A DNA stretch of 64,000 nt from Arbacia lixula (taxonomy: Eukaryota > Echinodermata > Echinoidea > Arbacioida > Arbaciidae), in the NCBI GenBank assembly GCA_963669155.1, contig OZ022576.1, positions 10,744,441-10,808,440 of the forward strand. The letters run 5' to 3'. The notes beneath the pieces are model-generated. The model was not told the origin of the DNA, did no database searches, and worked only from the letters and a program-made list of their open reading frames with translations. The position numbers and the translations under genes are program-made. Of this stretch, positions 47,871-61,301 are shown one piece after another. Position 1 is the first letter of the stretch, and the number at the start of each line of letters is the position of its first letter.

Positions 47871-49296
47871 ATGTGTATGTTGAGGAAAGCGGTTTATTGG
47901 CGATCTATTTATATATATATGTCAAAATACACCATGTAATAACCGACGAATCCATTTTCGTAGCGCTCTCTACGTTGAGAACAAGAGAGGTGGAACTGTT
48001 TGCAATCTCAAGCGCTTGTACTTGAGCTTAGTCTTCGTGTGTCTCCATTTCCTGTAGTGCCTTCTTTATTTTCGTTAATGGATTCGTCTAATTAGGAAGG
48101 CAGAGCTAATCCATGCGATAATCACCGCATATATATTTACACAAGAATGACAAGCATACTATGTTTGGTCCATCGGCAGGAAACTTTTATCGACCTGCAG
48201 TCTTATCGACCGGCAGTCGCTTGAGCTAACTAGACGTGCTTACATAAAACTGCGGTCAAGCACCATAGCAAATGACCAGACGTAACATAGTACTATGATA
48301 ATGACGTTAGCAGCAAGATTTATGTTTGAAATCACGATGCTTCCGGGTCATCTTTGAGTAGTCTTACTGGTAGAGTACACTTTCGTTTTAATTCATAATT
48401 CGATGAGGTATTTTATATTTAATGGTTCTTTACATTCCAGTTCTTCTTTGTCATTGTTTGTCCTCCTATGAGTCTTCTTTTTCACAAAGCCCTTCTTCTT
48501 TCTTCACTGTCCTCTAAGAAAAAGAAGACACTTCCATTATCATCACATGAGTTTATGTGAACACTCGTATAGACAACCATGCATTTTCATGACATTCGAA
48601 AAGTGGAGGACTAAAGAATATTAATCCATCTGAAAATGACAATTTTCACCTGTTTTATTTTCTGGATTACGAATGAGAATAGAAGATAAGAATAAGAACT
48701 ATAAGATAAAAATAAGAACTCGGACAATGACGCATTGGTTATAATACGAACGTGCCCGAACTCGTGTCTACGATGCCTTATGTACGTACATCCATTATCG
48801 ATGCCTGTTTTTAATGAAGAATACAAACTATTCATAAGCAAGGCTTTACTGAACTCAGATGAAAGGATCAAATGGGAAAACAATTTGCTGTGCTTTTTGT
48901 GAGAATCGCGTTGTCCTTTTCAGAACGCCGACGCTTTTGGATGTCTTATTGTTCTTCCATAAGAGCTTTTTAACCATAACTGCATAATATGTGTTTCCAA
49001 TAGTCTGAAAGTTAAAAATGGAGTTGTGTAATGTAGATTGGCAAGTTCGCCATCTTCATGATAAACCACGTATCATTCTGACATTAATGTTAGATTGATG
49101 TCTTAGGGCTTTCGATCACAGGCTGTTGAACTCGTCTAGTATATAACTATTACCAAAAGCATTCAAGGAGTTAATTGGTGTAATGCTGTTTGGCGTGTCA
49201 GCCCTTCCTCACTGATCACACAAGGAAAGTCAACATAGTGGATGCATGCATCATCTCAATAAGCTCTTAGTTCTCCCTCCCCACCCTCTCTCCCGG

Positions 49297-49321
49297 TGTG
49301 TGTGTGTGTGTGTCTCCCCCC

Positions 49322-49354
<33 letters not shown>

Positions 49355-49427
49355 GTTTCGTTTTGCCCCTTTTTAATCTTGCTGTCGCTCTCCGTGTGTG
49401 TGTGTCCATGTCTCCGTGAGTGTGTCT

Positions 49428-49465
<38 letters not shown>
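49297..49465. repeat. (TG)n, poly-C/(CT)n cluster, copy B
   Basis: TG tract, then about 16 C, short (CT)n, and a second TG tract ending at about 49465. Confidence 0.9.
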
Positions 49466-50984
49466 CTCTGTCTCTCTCTTTCTCCTCCCTCTCACCCCAT
49501 CCGCAATCCCTCTCTTTGGTCATGCTAGTCACGATCTGACCATTTTGAATAATGGTATTTACCATCGCTTTTGATTCCTGCATAAGTCAACTTGACCAGC
49601 GCATGTCCTGGAATCACACCGGATGGCGAGATTTTCATCAGTGAAATAGACAGGAAGGGGTGTCGACTTAAAAAAAAATCAATGTAATTTATTTCAATGA
49701 CCATAATTGAACAGGATCATCCCTTTCATCCGTGGCGATGTTCACCCCCTTTATGCATTGTCCCGAACTATATGTAGTGAGCCTAAATAAAATTGGCTTT
49801 CGAGTCATTATTTTTAAAATTATTGGTTGGTACATTATTTTAAACAAAACAACTTTCATCTGAGTATTTTGGATTAAATGCATAGGTCATATCATTTCTA
49901 ACAGATAAATTATCTTGTTGAGGATGACAATAGTGTTTATGACGATGACATGGTAACATTTGTGAATTAAAAGAAACATTGCGTAAATACCACAAAAAGT
50001 ACTCCTTCGTTACATGGGCTTGCTTAGAAATCGCAAATAATGCCAGTCCGTTGATTACAAATGCAGATAGATAAACGTCCATTATTCGGTATTACGTGCA
50101 GATCACGTGTTTCGTATTTTCTATAAAAAAAATCAAAATTAATGTTGCTGGTGCCTTTACCATGTACACGAATCAGGATGCTCATTTCAACTGAAGGCGG
50201 AGATCCCATCTAGTGAATGTTGACGGTGATAAGGTGCGATCGGTATGTGTAGATACTAGATAATGATAAGTGGGAGCAGGGGCACAATAGAACAATATAT
50301 CAAGTCGTTCAAGTCCATTACAGCAGCAAAATATTCCAGGCATTTCCGGCATTGAACTTGGTATCATCCACTCAGTTGAGTAGGGTGGGGTGGGTGCCTT
50401 GTAAAGCAAGGGGGTTGGTACGCATTCTGTCGACCAAATTCTTGTGGGCAAATTTGTTTTTGTGGCCTTCCACATGATGACGAAAAAGTGGACATAATGG
50501 ATGTACGTGAAAGCTACAAAGAGATGGAGATCATTCCTCAAAACCGTTTGACCATGACATTCAGATATATTTGCATAAAACCAAAATTGGCACCAGTGTA
50601 GTATATATAGTGCGGGAAATGTTATACGAGAAATATGATGAAGCTGAAGAAATAAAATGGAAAGCAGAGTAAAGCGATATTCAATGCTCTTCCACACTGA
50701 CTCACTGACAAAAAAAAAATGATGAGAAAATGAAAAAAAAAATGAGAGAGGATGAGAAGAAGAAGCGCAAATTCTGAAGAGACGAAGAGTGGGAAAGATA
50801 AGGAAGATGATACACAAAGAAGATGAGGGAAGGAGGAGGTTGACAGCAAGGGGATTAATACTAATAAAGGGATAAAGTGGGAGATGATTATGGGAGAAGA
50901 AAATTATGAAAACAGAAAAAAGGGAGTGGACACAAAAGAAAGAGAGCGAAGGGATAGAGAATTAAATTATGGAATATTAAAAGA

Positions 50985-51083
50985 GAAAGAGAGAGATTGA
51001 GAACGGAAGAAGAAACACTAAGAGATAGAAAACCAAAGAAAGAGAGGGAGAAAGAGAGTTATATATAAATCAAATAGAGAGAG

Positions 51084-51114
<31 letters not shown>

Positions 51115-51297
51115 GGGAAAAGACAAAGACGGTAAATAAAGACAAAAGGGAAAGATAGAAATGGCATAGAGAGAAGACAGAGAGGGAGACAAGGGGAGAG
51201 AGAGATAGAGAGAGGGAGATAGAGAGAGACAGAAAGGGAAGAGGAATCAAAGATAGAGAGAGAGAAAGAGACAGAGAGAGAGAAAGAAAGAGAGAGG

Positions 51298-51349
<52 letters not shown>

Positions 51350-51400
51350 AAAGAAAGAGAGACAGAATGAGAAAGAGACAGAAAGAGAGACAGAATGAAA
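50985..51400. repeat. (GA)n-rich tract upstream of GPCR copy B
   Basis: Counterpart of 29571-30020, with a pure (GA)n stretch near 51306-51344. Confidence 0.9.
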
Positions 51401-51429
51401 GAAACAGAAAGCGAAAGGAACGGGGGAGG

Positions 51430-52358
51430 GTGTCGCGACGAAGCTCATGACCAACGACTACGCAACAGCCTACTAGTGCGCGAAGCACGAAACGGGATAG
51501 TGAACTCCACTCACGCATCGCATCACTTCTCCCGCAACTCTTGTCCCCTACTCTCTCTCCTCCTCACTCCAACAATCATCGCTGCCGCTTCACCACTCCC
51601 GCATCCAACGACTTCTTAATCTACCGCCCGAGCCCAATAAAAAGGAAAACCCATTCTCCTACTCAGCAAAAGCTTACGCAAGCGCTGGCAGCAGAGAAAG
51701 ATGGAGAGAGTAAGACAGATATAGCGAGCGATAGAGAAGGTAAATACTGCACGTCGACGAGATCTCTTGTTTGTATTGCCTCAGTCTCGATCAGACGGAG
51801 AGAGAAGAGCAGAGAGCGCGCTCTCATTTAGCTGGAAAGCCATTGAACGCTAGCATGGTACCTCTGGCAATTAGCGGCTCAAACCGGTAAACGAGAGCGA
51901 TAAAACACAAAACTTTCACGACCACGTCACGAGGGTGCTTGAAACAGGAGAAGCTGATTTAAGTCGAGCTGATTGACGTTTGGAAGCTTCAATTCGAGTG
52001 ATTTCAGCTCGTTTGGTGCATTATCCTGATATTTTTGCAGCCCCATCTTGCGTTTGAAACATGTTTACTTGGTACCCATTGGATGCATGAGAACAGCACG
52101 ATCTCTGCTACTGATTCTGCTAGATTAGAAGATGACTTATCCTGTTTTCCCTGTGTAATCATATTTCTAAGCATGATAAAGTGTACATAAATGCAAAACA
52201 TTTAGTTCATCTACGAACCGTTTTCCATTTTGCACATGATCTATATATATCATTGGAGAGTGACAATCTTGAACGAAAGTTCTGACATTAGTCAATAACA
52301 AAGAGCGCGATCTCGTGTGAAATAAGTTGTGTTCATTCGTAACGAATTCAATGGTAAG
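51430..52358 (+). promoter_or_regulatory. Candidate promoter/5' UTR region of GPCR copy B
   Basis: Counterpart of 30040-30971. It keeps the AGAAG|GTAAAT donor-like site and most flanking sequence, with a ~13-nt deletion near 51545. Confidence 0.3.
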
Positions 52359-52723
52359 ATGGATTTCGACAACGCTACAGTGTTACCCGACATCACCTTC
52401 TTTCCACCCTCTTCGAACGATTACGATGTCGACGTCCACGGCAATGTCGAGATTGTCGGGTCGACGTACAGCATCCCCCTGCTTGTCGGCTACGTTACAC
52501 TCGCTCTCTTTGGTTTTATCGGGAATATACTCGTGATCGGGGCCGTGCTCGTTCACAACAAGCTCCGAGTTCTCAGCAACACTTTCCTGGTGAACCTCGC
52601 CGTCGCTGATCTAAGTGTGTCGGCCATCATTAACGGCTTCGGGATTCTTGGCCTCGTCAACGTACGTTTCTTCGAAGACAAGCCTGCACTTTGCGAAATA
52701 GTCGGCATGGTTTGCGTCACAAG
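52359..52723 (+). CDS. Class A GPCR, first coding exon (copy B)
   Basis: Same length (365 nt), start and phase 2 donor (AG|GTAACT) as copy A. Six nucleotide differences: five synonymous and one nonsynonymous, Asp to Val in the extracellular N-terminus (NDYDDDVHG to NDYDVDVHG). TM1 GN, TM2 LAVAD and the TM3 Cys are unchanged. Remaining exons must lie 3'. None is recognised before 64000, so in both copies the first intron exceeds about 11 kb or the receptor is incomplete. The pattern of change fits a functional coding exon under constraint in both copies or alleles. Confidence 0.85.
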
Positions 52724-55700
52724 GTAACTTCAGGCAACGTATTTGACTTAAGTAATTGTGTGTTTTCAGTGCACATTGAATGACATGGATACCGTATATA
52801 TATTTAAAAATCAATGGGCATGATGGGTAAACTAAGAATTGTGGATACCAAGTTTGAAGGAGATCACAGTCATTTCCTAGGTCTCGATTATAGTGATAGT
52901 GTGATCTTTACGTCCTGGGTTATCGAATTCAGGATATTTGAATATCTTGGTTAAGTCTTTAAACAACGGACATGCACAACAGAGCATTGGAGAAAGGCTC
53001 GATAATATAAACTTTAAAATATAGATTTAGATTTATCTCCCGCCCGATGTTTCGACTTTTAATCTTTCGGTTAATGAAGTACTTTACTAAAGCAAAGAGG
53101 GGTTTAAATCAAATACGCCAGCCTATGTTCTGGAAAGCATGATAATGTGGTCATTGTGCCGATGAGAAATAGAATTTAATTGATCTGCCTTGGTGTTTTC
53201 TTGACTTTGCAGCTCATCGGCAAACATTTTCGATATGTTGCTCTTGAAGAGCAAACAAACATGTTAATGATGTCTTCACATGGATTTATACTTTATAGAC
53301 TACTTCTCAGGAGGTAACGTTCATTTGTTAAAGAATCAATCTGGAGTATCACACGGGAGAGCAGTTCCCCAATGGTATATATTAAATTGGATATTTTCAC
53401 TGATTATTCTTGAAAACGGACATAACGGGACACAGTCATGTGAATAGTATCGTCTCCTCGGAGCCTCCCTGAACAACGGGAAAGACATTGGCCTCTACAT
53501 GCGATAAACAATCCCTTTTATCTAAGTCGAATTGTGTGTTTAATTTTATATTCCCGTATGCTGCTTTTGCTCTGATCTGCTCCTGAACGCTGGGTCAATC
53601 AATATGGCCAGTAATTAACGACGTTCCTCAAATACGTATGACGGACGAGAAGACGCATCAACTCTATCCGTACTCGTTTGTTTTTCCGATGAATAACTAA
53701 AAAAAAATCAATCGTCAGGTAATTAACTGTCAGATGATAGAGTCTTCATTAAATGAGACTTCCATTGTAGAGATGACGAGGATGTTCAGATCGCTATCTG
53801 TCGACAACACTCATACCAAGCGTTCCGCGAATGGCTAGGATAATATCTCTTGAAGAGAAGAGGGACCCTGGCCACTCTACTCACGGTCGGGGTGGATGAT
53901 TGTTGCGATTTGTTTTCTTTTTGACAATGACGAAGTAGTCAATTGATCATGGGCGGTGGGGGATGGAAGGGATGTAGTACAAGCGCGCGGGAGTCAGTAT
54001 GCGCATGAAGAACGGGAGTTTTCGGCCAAATGTTTGGGAAATAATAATCTGTTGTTGTTCCGTAACGGACAACATTCATCAATCATCAAATATTGGCAAA
54101 GCACTGGCATATTTTATGCCGAAAGGAAGCTGAGTTATACTTCTTACGAATCTACAGCAGCAGCAACATTTGGTTGAGCTACATATAAAAGCTGTTACCC
54201 TAAGTTCTACGCAGTTTCTGTAAGGTCAAAACATGAGTATAGGGCATCTGACACCAATGTATGAATTGCTAATAATCGTGTTTAATATTAGAATACGAGT
54301 TGATAAAGAGATCACCTCGGTGTAAAGACGAGCTACAGTGTTACTCTCAAATTGGTCATCGGTGCGTTGCGAATGCGTTACCACTGCGCTGTGAATGCGC
54401 TACCATTGCGCTCTGTGTGTTTCAGTGCGTCCAATACTGCCCGATCAGTCTCAAGTACAGTCGCACAAACTTGCGATCACGCTTGCGTCCTTGTAATGCC
54501 CACAGCGCCATGAGAAGCATTGTAGATCGCGCGATGAAGTGCAGTAAGGAACCGTGATTTCGGGTAGGCGTGACAGCCGTACATTCACATGAATATTTAT
54601 CCTAGGGAAAAGCAAAAAATACGATTTTCCAATTTGCAGTATGTCTAGATGGCGTCAATCAATCATCATTCATGTATACACTAACTACATTAATGTTTTG
54701 AATCTGTTGCAATATAATGTGATCTGTCATTTGAACATGACCGAAACTGTGGGTAAGTTCTCTAAAGGCGCGAATGCATTACATAGCTGCAGCAGTCGCC
54801 AACCTGTCCAATACTGTCAATTATATGGTATTTTATTAAGTTATATATCACGTTTGTTTTGCACGTGATACCAACAACGTTTTCGGGATGGGGTTGGAAC
54901 GCATCATACAGCATGTGCAGAGGCTAGAGAGTTGTGGGGGTAATGTTAAATGCGAAAGGACCAAGCAGGGGTAGCCGATAGGAAGGGGGGAGATATATCA
55001 CACATAACTTTTAAACCGTATTAATTGAATTAAAATGGTAACACTGGTCCCTACACGGCCTCTTTCTATCAAATCTATCAGATATATGCGTCAGTTGATA
55101 TTTTCTCCACATTTGAATATTTGCTCTCCCCTCCCCCTCTCTCTCTTCTTCTTTCTTTCGTTTGGTGCTGTTAGGAACATGAGGAGCGAGCATCATCCGT
55201 GTTTCCCTTACCATGCTACCATGCTAACGAATCGCTCTGTGCATCGATGTGCTACAAAACACTGCATTGCCCATGTGAAAGCCTATGAGTTATTTAAGCT
55301 CCTATTTGCCGAAAGGTGGTATTAAATCTATACGGTAATATCCCGTTATTGAAAATATTGATTCAAATTGAAATGAAAAGTTGGTCACAAACGGTATTGA
55401 AAATTTAGGCTACAGCTTGGGAAAGAACTCTTTGATGCACCAAACGTCAGCAAACATTAAAATCTCTTTCAATGTGTAAAAGAAATTAACTTCATTCAAA
55501 CAAACCCATTCCCACAGCGTTTTAGCACATAAAAATAAAAAATAACAAAGAACAAAGCAAACAAAAATGTTAAAATGTGTTGATATCAATTAATAATATT
55601 TCCCCACAGTTGTTTTAATAGTGGTATAACAGCAAAGATGTGTCACATGTTCAGCCAAGCTTAGTCTTATAAAACACATAAATAAACAAATTAACAGAGA

Positions 55701-55946
55701 GTGCTAGGCCAGGGGAAAAAAAGGTTATGTGAACTGTAAATATATACAGTAATTTCCAGGGACTATGTGTACCAAGGCTGCAGTCTTTGTGCACACACAC
55801 ACACAGTTTCCCCTCCAATAACCCCCAAAGTATACTAAAAGAGATCATCGATCAGAGGGGGACCAGGTAGTCAAATCCAATTACTTGAAGAAAGACGGGA
55901 GATTTAAAATGCCACAAAACATTGGACTCTCATCTCCTTCATCTAC
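52724..55946. other. Intron-like sequence after GPCR exon, copy B
   Basis: Counterpart of A 31337-34672. No exon or RNA gene recognised. An 85-codon ORF at 54300-54557 is absent in A and is not called. Confidence 0.45.
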
Positions 55947-56183
55947 TTCTTTTGCATGGTATCATCAGTACCTCAACGATTGACATATTCAAGTACTTTT
56001 AGCCTATGTGATATAGCAAGAAGGACATTGTAGCCGTACATACTGAAACATATATGCTTGCCATTCCACATCCTAGCAACCAGTATGTACGGCTGTATCA
56101 TGTTCTTCTTGGTATATCCCATGACGTTTAGAGTATTTACATGTATCAATCGAAGATGTACTTACAGTACCATGCAAAAGAAA
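55947..56183. mobile_element. Foldback hairpin, copy B
   Basis: Counterpart of 34673-34909, with arms at about 55947-56045 and 56080-56183. Confidence 0.65.
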
Positions 56184-56189
56184 TGAAAA

Positions 56190-56848
56190 CAAAAAAAGTA
56201 AGTCCCCCCCCCCCCTAAGCAAAATAATATAACTTTTGATCGAAAAGGTTTTCAGCAATGTAATTTAGCAGAAATGTTCTTCAACTTATTGACTAACTTC
56301 CGTATGAAAATCGCATTAATCCAAACAGCCATGCATGAGTGAGCACACATTAAAGGCAAAATTGTCACTTTTCAAAAGTCACAAGGGTAATTTTGAGATT
56401 TTTCATATGAATTTCTAATGAATTCCATTTCTGGTGCATAATATGTCCTTCCATTGTTTATCATCCATCTCTGGATTCACTAACACCTATTCCGACACTT
56501 AATCTATTGTTCTGGTTGAGTGAGCACCGTTTATAAAATACTCATCCCTCATGAGTTTACAACTTTTAAAAACCCTTTATTTTTATGAAAAAAAATAAAA
56601 ATCTAGATATTTTGACAAAGATGTAACATGACCTATTATTTGAACATAAGAAGTCATTTTCGTGCCATAGTTGAGTGAACACACTGTAAAATTTGCACAA
56701 GAAATGCCAAAATCTACTGTTAAAACGGCATAAACAATCACCCTTGTGACTTTTGAAAAGTGACAATTTTGCCTATAATGTGTGCTCTAATTGTATTTAG
56801 GTGATTTTCACACGGAAGTTAGTCAATAAGTCAGGAAACAATCCTGCC
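56190..56848. mobile_element. Inverted-repeat element with truncated right arm, copy B
   Basis: The left arm (about 56190-56395) is intact. The right arm begins at about 56746 but stops near 56848, so its outer half and right terminus are missing compared with copy A. Confidence 0.7.
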
Positions 56849-58619
56849 GAAAACAATTCTAAATTTAATCTAGTTTTTCACCCCTCTCTTTGCGCTTATA
56901 AGTTAAATTGGGTTAGCTAACAGAAATAGGGTGTGGATCGCATATCAGACGTGATTGTCATTTTAATCTTCGAGATACAGTACTTCAATAAAACGATGTG
57001 TCAACACATTCATTAACTTTGTGCAAAACTTAACACTTTAATCAACCTTTCGAGTTCAAACTTCACTTGACGGAAAATAAGAAAGGAGGACAACTTTTGA
57101 AGCCCATGGAATCATTTAGAAGATTGCATTTCCAGACAAACGACAAATTCATAGCTTTTGGTGATGGCTGCATCAAATTAAATCATGTTGTTCATTTATC
57201 TTCACTCTCTATTCGGGAGCGCAATGTATTTTACTCGAATGGAATTGCAAGGCTATCGAAAATGGGGCAAATCAATAATAAACAAGAATACATATGAATG
57301 TTGTGATGCGGCATGGCCGAGACGGTTTAAATGCCACCGCGGCCCATTGAAAACCTTCACACTCTGGTAAGCCTGCTATTGAATTCATTTGAGAAAAGGC
57401 CTGATTAATGCGTCGGTCGCTATACTTTGCTGAAACCTTATCGCGTCCCCCAGGTGTTAATAATGTTGCCATTCCGTACATGAACCCCATTCAATAAGAC
57501 CGAGTTATCAAGACCTCTCGTATGAATAGAGTCGGTAGAGCAGTCAAAGGGGTCTAGTGGGAAATGTCAAAACTAATAACCTGGAAGCTGGGACGAAATA
57601 TAGCACCAGAATAGTATTCAATTTCCATCAAGAAGTGCTGTTAAAGGTGTACGTTTATGTAACCTAATTAAAAGTTGCACAAGGAAGATGCTTTTGGTTG
57701 ATTACAAATCTGGAGCAAAAGCCCAAACAAAATCTAAACATTCTATTATTCAACAGTGTAATATGGCGTGGCGGACGAAAACTAATTTAGAGGAAAAAAG
57801 CAAAGGGACAGAGAAAATAAAAAAATTACAAAAGCCTAGCAAGGTTACTTTTTCCGAAGAGACAGCGATGAATCCCAAAAGAGACTGTGTGCTGATTTCA
57901 CTGAGAAGAAATGGTGTACGGCGTGAGTGAATAATATTAGACAGTCGGTAACTGAGTTATATTATTTGTGAATGATTTCGGCATATACGGACGTGGACTG
58001 GAATTGGCGCCCCTACTTTAAATACCCTGATTCCACCCCTGAATCTAATACTAGTGATGTGCGGCTGGGGTTTCCTCCGTGGTAGTCATGTCAAGGTGAG
58101 TGATGGAGTACTTGTCCAGAATAGAAATTGAGCTACATGTTGTACCAAATATACTTACTCATTTTGGGTAAGATGTCTCCATGTTGTTCTGCATTTCATG
58201 TCATGGAAGCTCAGCCCTGATAACTGACCGTCACATTACAGCTAACCTTACAGCACGATACTGATGGAAATTGAATTCAACGGATATCATACATATAGGT
58301 ATCTATTTTGCTTTGATCTAATGCGCAAGATATAGACTGCAGACTTATGCTGTATATGCACACGTGATACTTGGCTACGGCGACATGACCAATGATGGGA
58401 GCTGCTAATCTGACTAAGTGGGTAAGACCTTCAATTTCTTATAACATGGTGTAGTGTCATGACGATCCTTCTATCTTTAGATCTCTCTTAGATCTCTACA
58501 TCTCATTCGGCAGTACATATTTTAAAACGGAAATTAATCACTTAATACGATTTGTTTCGGGTGTAACGATTCGGTTCATGCATATACCCCCTCCCCCCCC
58601 CCCCCCCCCCCCCGATGTA
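56849..58619. other. Noncoding, copy B
   Basis: Counterpart of A 35925-37700. It includes the nearly invariant block 57288-57534 and a poly-C tract at 58589-58613. No gene supported. Confidence 0.45.
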
Positions 58620-58779
58620 TTAAAGGAATAGTTCGCCCGGAAATTAAGCTGGTTTCAATGAAGAAACGGCGAAACATATCATTGAAGGTTTGATGAAAAC
58701 CTGTCAAAGGATAAAGAAAGTTAGAATCTTTTACAATTTTATTTTTGTGACGTCACGTGCGAGGTGCTCTCCCATATGT
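58620..58779. mobile_element. Left arm only of the foldback element, copy B
   Basis: Matches A 37701-37861. The loop and right arm (about 345 bp) are absent. The junction lies where A reads agatg on one side and ctgataatg on the other. Confidence 0.7.
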
Positions 58780-60464
58780 TGTGTACAATTTTAAGTTTAG
58801 ATGATAATGTAGTCTCACATGCATAGTGTGCTTATGTGCTTATTTTCTTCCATTAGGTGTATAATGGGTCACTACAGAGCAAACATGCTCAGCCGTACCA
58901 CCATTACTGAATTCCTCTAAAATGTATCCGACCTTTCCGTCCTTTGGAGACTACACATTCACAATATCTGATTTTTGTGTCAGATGGTCGTTGTCATTCC
59001 TCATTGCTACAGGTCTTCACCCATGCAATTGTGCATCAGCTAGTAGAGGATAACAATATTACCAATCTATCCCCACTGAATGTTGAAATGAAACTGCGAA
59101 TGAATGATCAACTCTCTCAGATATTGTTTTTTTTTTATAATTGTCCTAACTTTTTCATCGGCACATTCAAATTACCTAGAAGATGGCGTCTACACATAGA
59201 AGGGAGCGGGAAGCGACTTTTTCTGGCGAAATATTTGTGTTTGTGGGGGCGTGAAAGGGGTGGAGTGGTGGCGGTGCAAGAAATTGTAGGGAAAATCCTT
59301 TTTCGCATTCTATTTTCCGCCGATATAAGGACCAAATATAAAACCACTCTGTGATCATGGTGATTCATTTCTTTTTTCAAACATGTTGATACTTTCTTCA
59401 ATCTGTGACAAAATGCAATTGCAGCGAGCTTATAAGTTATCCACCGCATAATGCTTCAATCTCTGATATTAAAACGAACACTGCTATATCTCAATCTGTG
59501 AGAAATGTCCATTATAGGACAATGGTACATATATTTATTTCTCTTTTTTTCCCTTGTGTTTTCCTTTTTTCGTTAATTCCAATTGTTAATATTTTTCTTC
59601 TGCCTCCATATTCTTCACTTTGTTTTTACATTCATGAAATGATACATACATGTATTTGGTTCTCACCATTTATTCTGGGAAATATCCTGTATTAAAAACA
59701 AAAGTTGATACCATTGTCCTACTCTGCTAAATCTCCACGAGCCCTTACACCAGACCCAAGAATTAAGCGTTCATTAATCAGACAAATCCACATGTCTAAA
59801 TGCTTTAACCGTGTATATAGCCGGCGATAATATCCGGTTGATCTACTTTCAACGGTACCCATCTCTTGCTAGCATGCCTAAATCGCGTCGGTTGGGACTA
59901 AAGGGTACGTTGCCGACAATGCTTTACCGCCAGAAAAGGTTGTGTGTAATACGCAATGGTCATTGTTGTCATGGTTGTGTTTTGAATCAAGTGTGAATGG
60001 AAATGCGACAGTGACAAACAAATCTTTAATCATAAATGTCATGGCATCACTCTGGTGTGAACAGCATTGAAATGGCAACAAAGGCGCGTTTTGTAGCAAA
60101 AGGTTAGTTTAAAGTATACATATTAGCAACAGTGCTTGCCTGTAAACAACTGTAAATGTGTAATATGTTATGCATACGGATTCAAGAGAGAGACAAACAC
60201 GAACAATGATGTGGCTTCTCATTCTTGTTATTATCCATTGGGTCCATAATGCGCATGTAGTGGCGCCTCAATAGAGCCGTCAGAATCAAGTCAGGAGAAA
60301 GGGCAAACCACATACGAATGGCCCAAACCTCATTAAACTCTTCAAGTTCGATAATTCACGAGCAGTTATCCCCGATCCTGACGACCCAAGGCGAGACGAG
60401 AAAATTGCGAAATGCTGCTGACATGCAATATATAATATATAAAAGCCAGGAGAAAGCATCTCCA
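58780..60464. other. Noncoding, copy B
   Basis: Counterpart of A 38232-39898. AT-rich, no gene or repeat recognised. Confidence 0.45.
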
Positions 60465-60725
60465 TTGGGTTGGCTTTTTCCTTCCGCGTTATCCCTGGAT
60501 GCCATGCTTCTGATTACAAAGTGCCGCTGAGCCCTAGCAACTAGTCCCGCTCTTATCTGCTTCGACGTCCAGCTACTCCCGAGATAAACACCTCGGATGG
60601 AAATGCTGTCGTCGATGCTTTCTAATGGATTTGAAAATGCTTTTTTAATGCCTATTAAAAGCATTTTAATGCATACCTTTCACCCTCAGTGTGCCTGATT
60701 TTTAAAATCATCTTATATTTGTTTG
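60465..60725. promoter_or_regulatory. Paired conserved element, unit B1
   Basis: Counterpart of A1. The core is intact apart from a few changes near the GATA-type site (atctgcttcgac). RFX half-site at 60533-60541. Confidence 0.45.
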
Positions 60726-61028
60726 TATGCATTTTTTAAGCATATTTCCTCCCATTGATGAGGGATTATTTAACATTTTCAACAGACAATGATAATGCAC
60801 GATACGGTATATGCCTCGTCTAATCATGTGACAAAGCAAGTAATATTAAGTCGATCAAGCAGAGTCTCAAAACCTTGATAATAGATAGTTAGTATATAAA
60901 CGCCATACGTAGCGAGTACTGGCGTTTCTGGTTTATTATTTTTATATTAATGATCTAACCATCTTTGGTACAATTAATTTGAATATAAGTATGTCCTAGG
61001 ATATAAATAATTACATTGCCCGTGACCC

Positions 61029-61301
61029 TTGGGTTGACTTTTTCCTTCCGCGTTATCCCTGGATGCAATGCTTCTGATTACAAAGTGCCGCTGAGCCCTA
61101 GCAACTAGTCCCGCTCTTATCAGCCTCGACGTCCAGCTACTCCCGAGATAAAATGCCTCAGATTGAAATGCTGTCGTCGATGCATTTCTAATGCATTTGA
61201 AATGTATTTTTGTATGCTATTCTAAAAGCATCTTAATGCCTTCCTTTCGCTCTTAGCATGCTTAGTGTGCCTGGTTGAATCATTCTATATTTGTGCTCCT
61301 T
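61029..61301. promoter_or_regulatory. Paired conserved element, unit B2
   Basis: Counterpart of A2, 564 bp after B1. RFX half-site at 61087-61095. Confidence 0.45.

Larger units (their letters stand above)
47103..47920. mobile_element. ~818-bp insertion present only in copy B
   Basis: Copy A has only about seven bases (26443-26449) where B carries 818. The insert contains a 74-residue minus ORF with no recognised domain, a palindrome with a hammerhead-like core (47612-47754), a (CA)n tract (47833-47868) and a short (TA)n run at its right edge. No reverse transcriptase, terminal repeat or clear target-site duplication is visible. It could be a fragment of a Penelope-like or retrozyme-type element, or several nested insertions. 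Deletion from A is also possible. Confidence 0.6.
47921..52358. other. Noncoding region upstream of GPCR copy B
   Basis: Counterpart of A 26450-30971. It holds the TG/CT cluster (49297-49465), the GA-rich tract (50985-51400) and the candidate promoter/5' UTR region (about 51430-52358). No gene supported. Confidence 0.5.
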
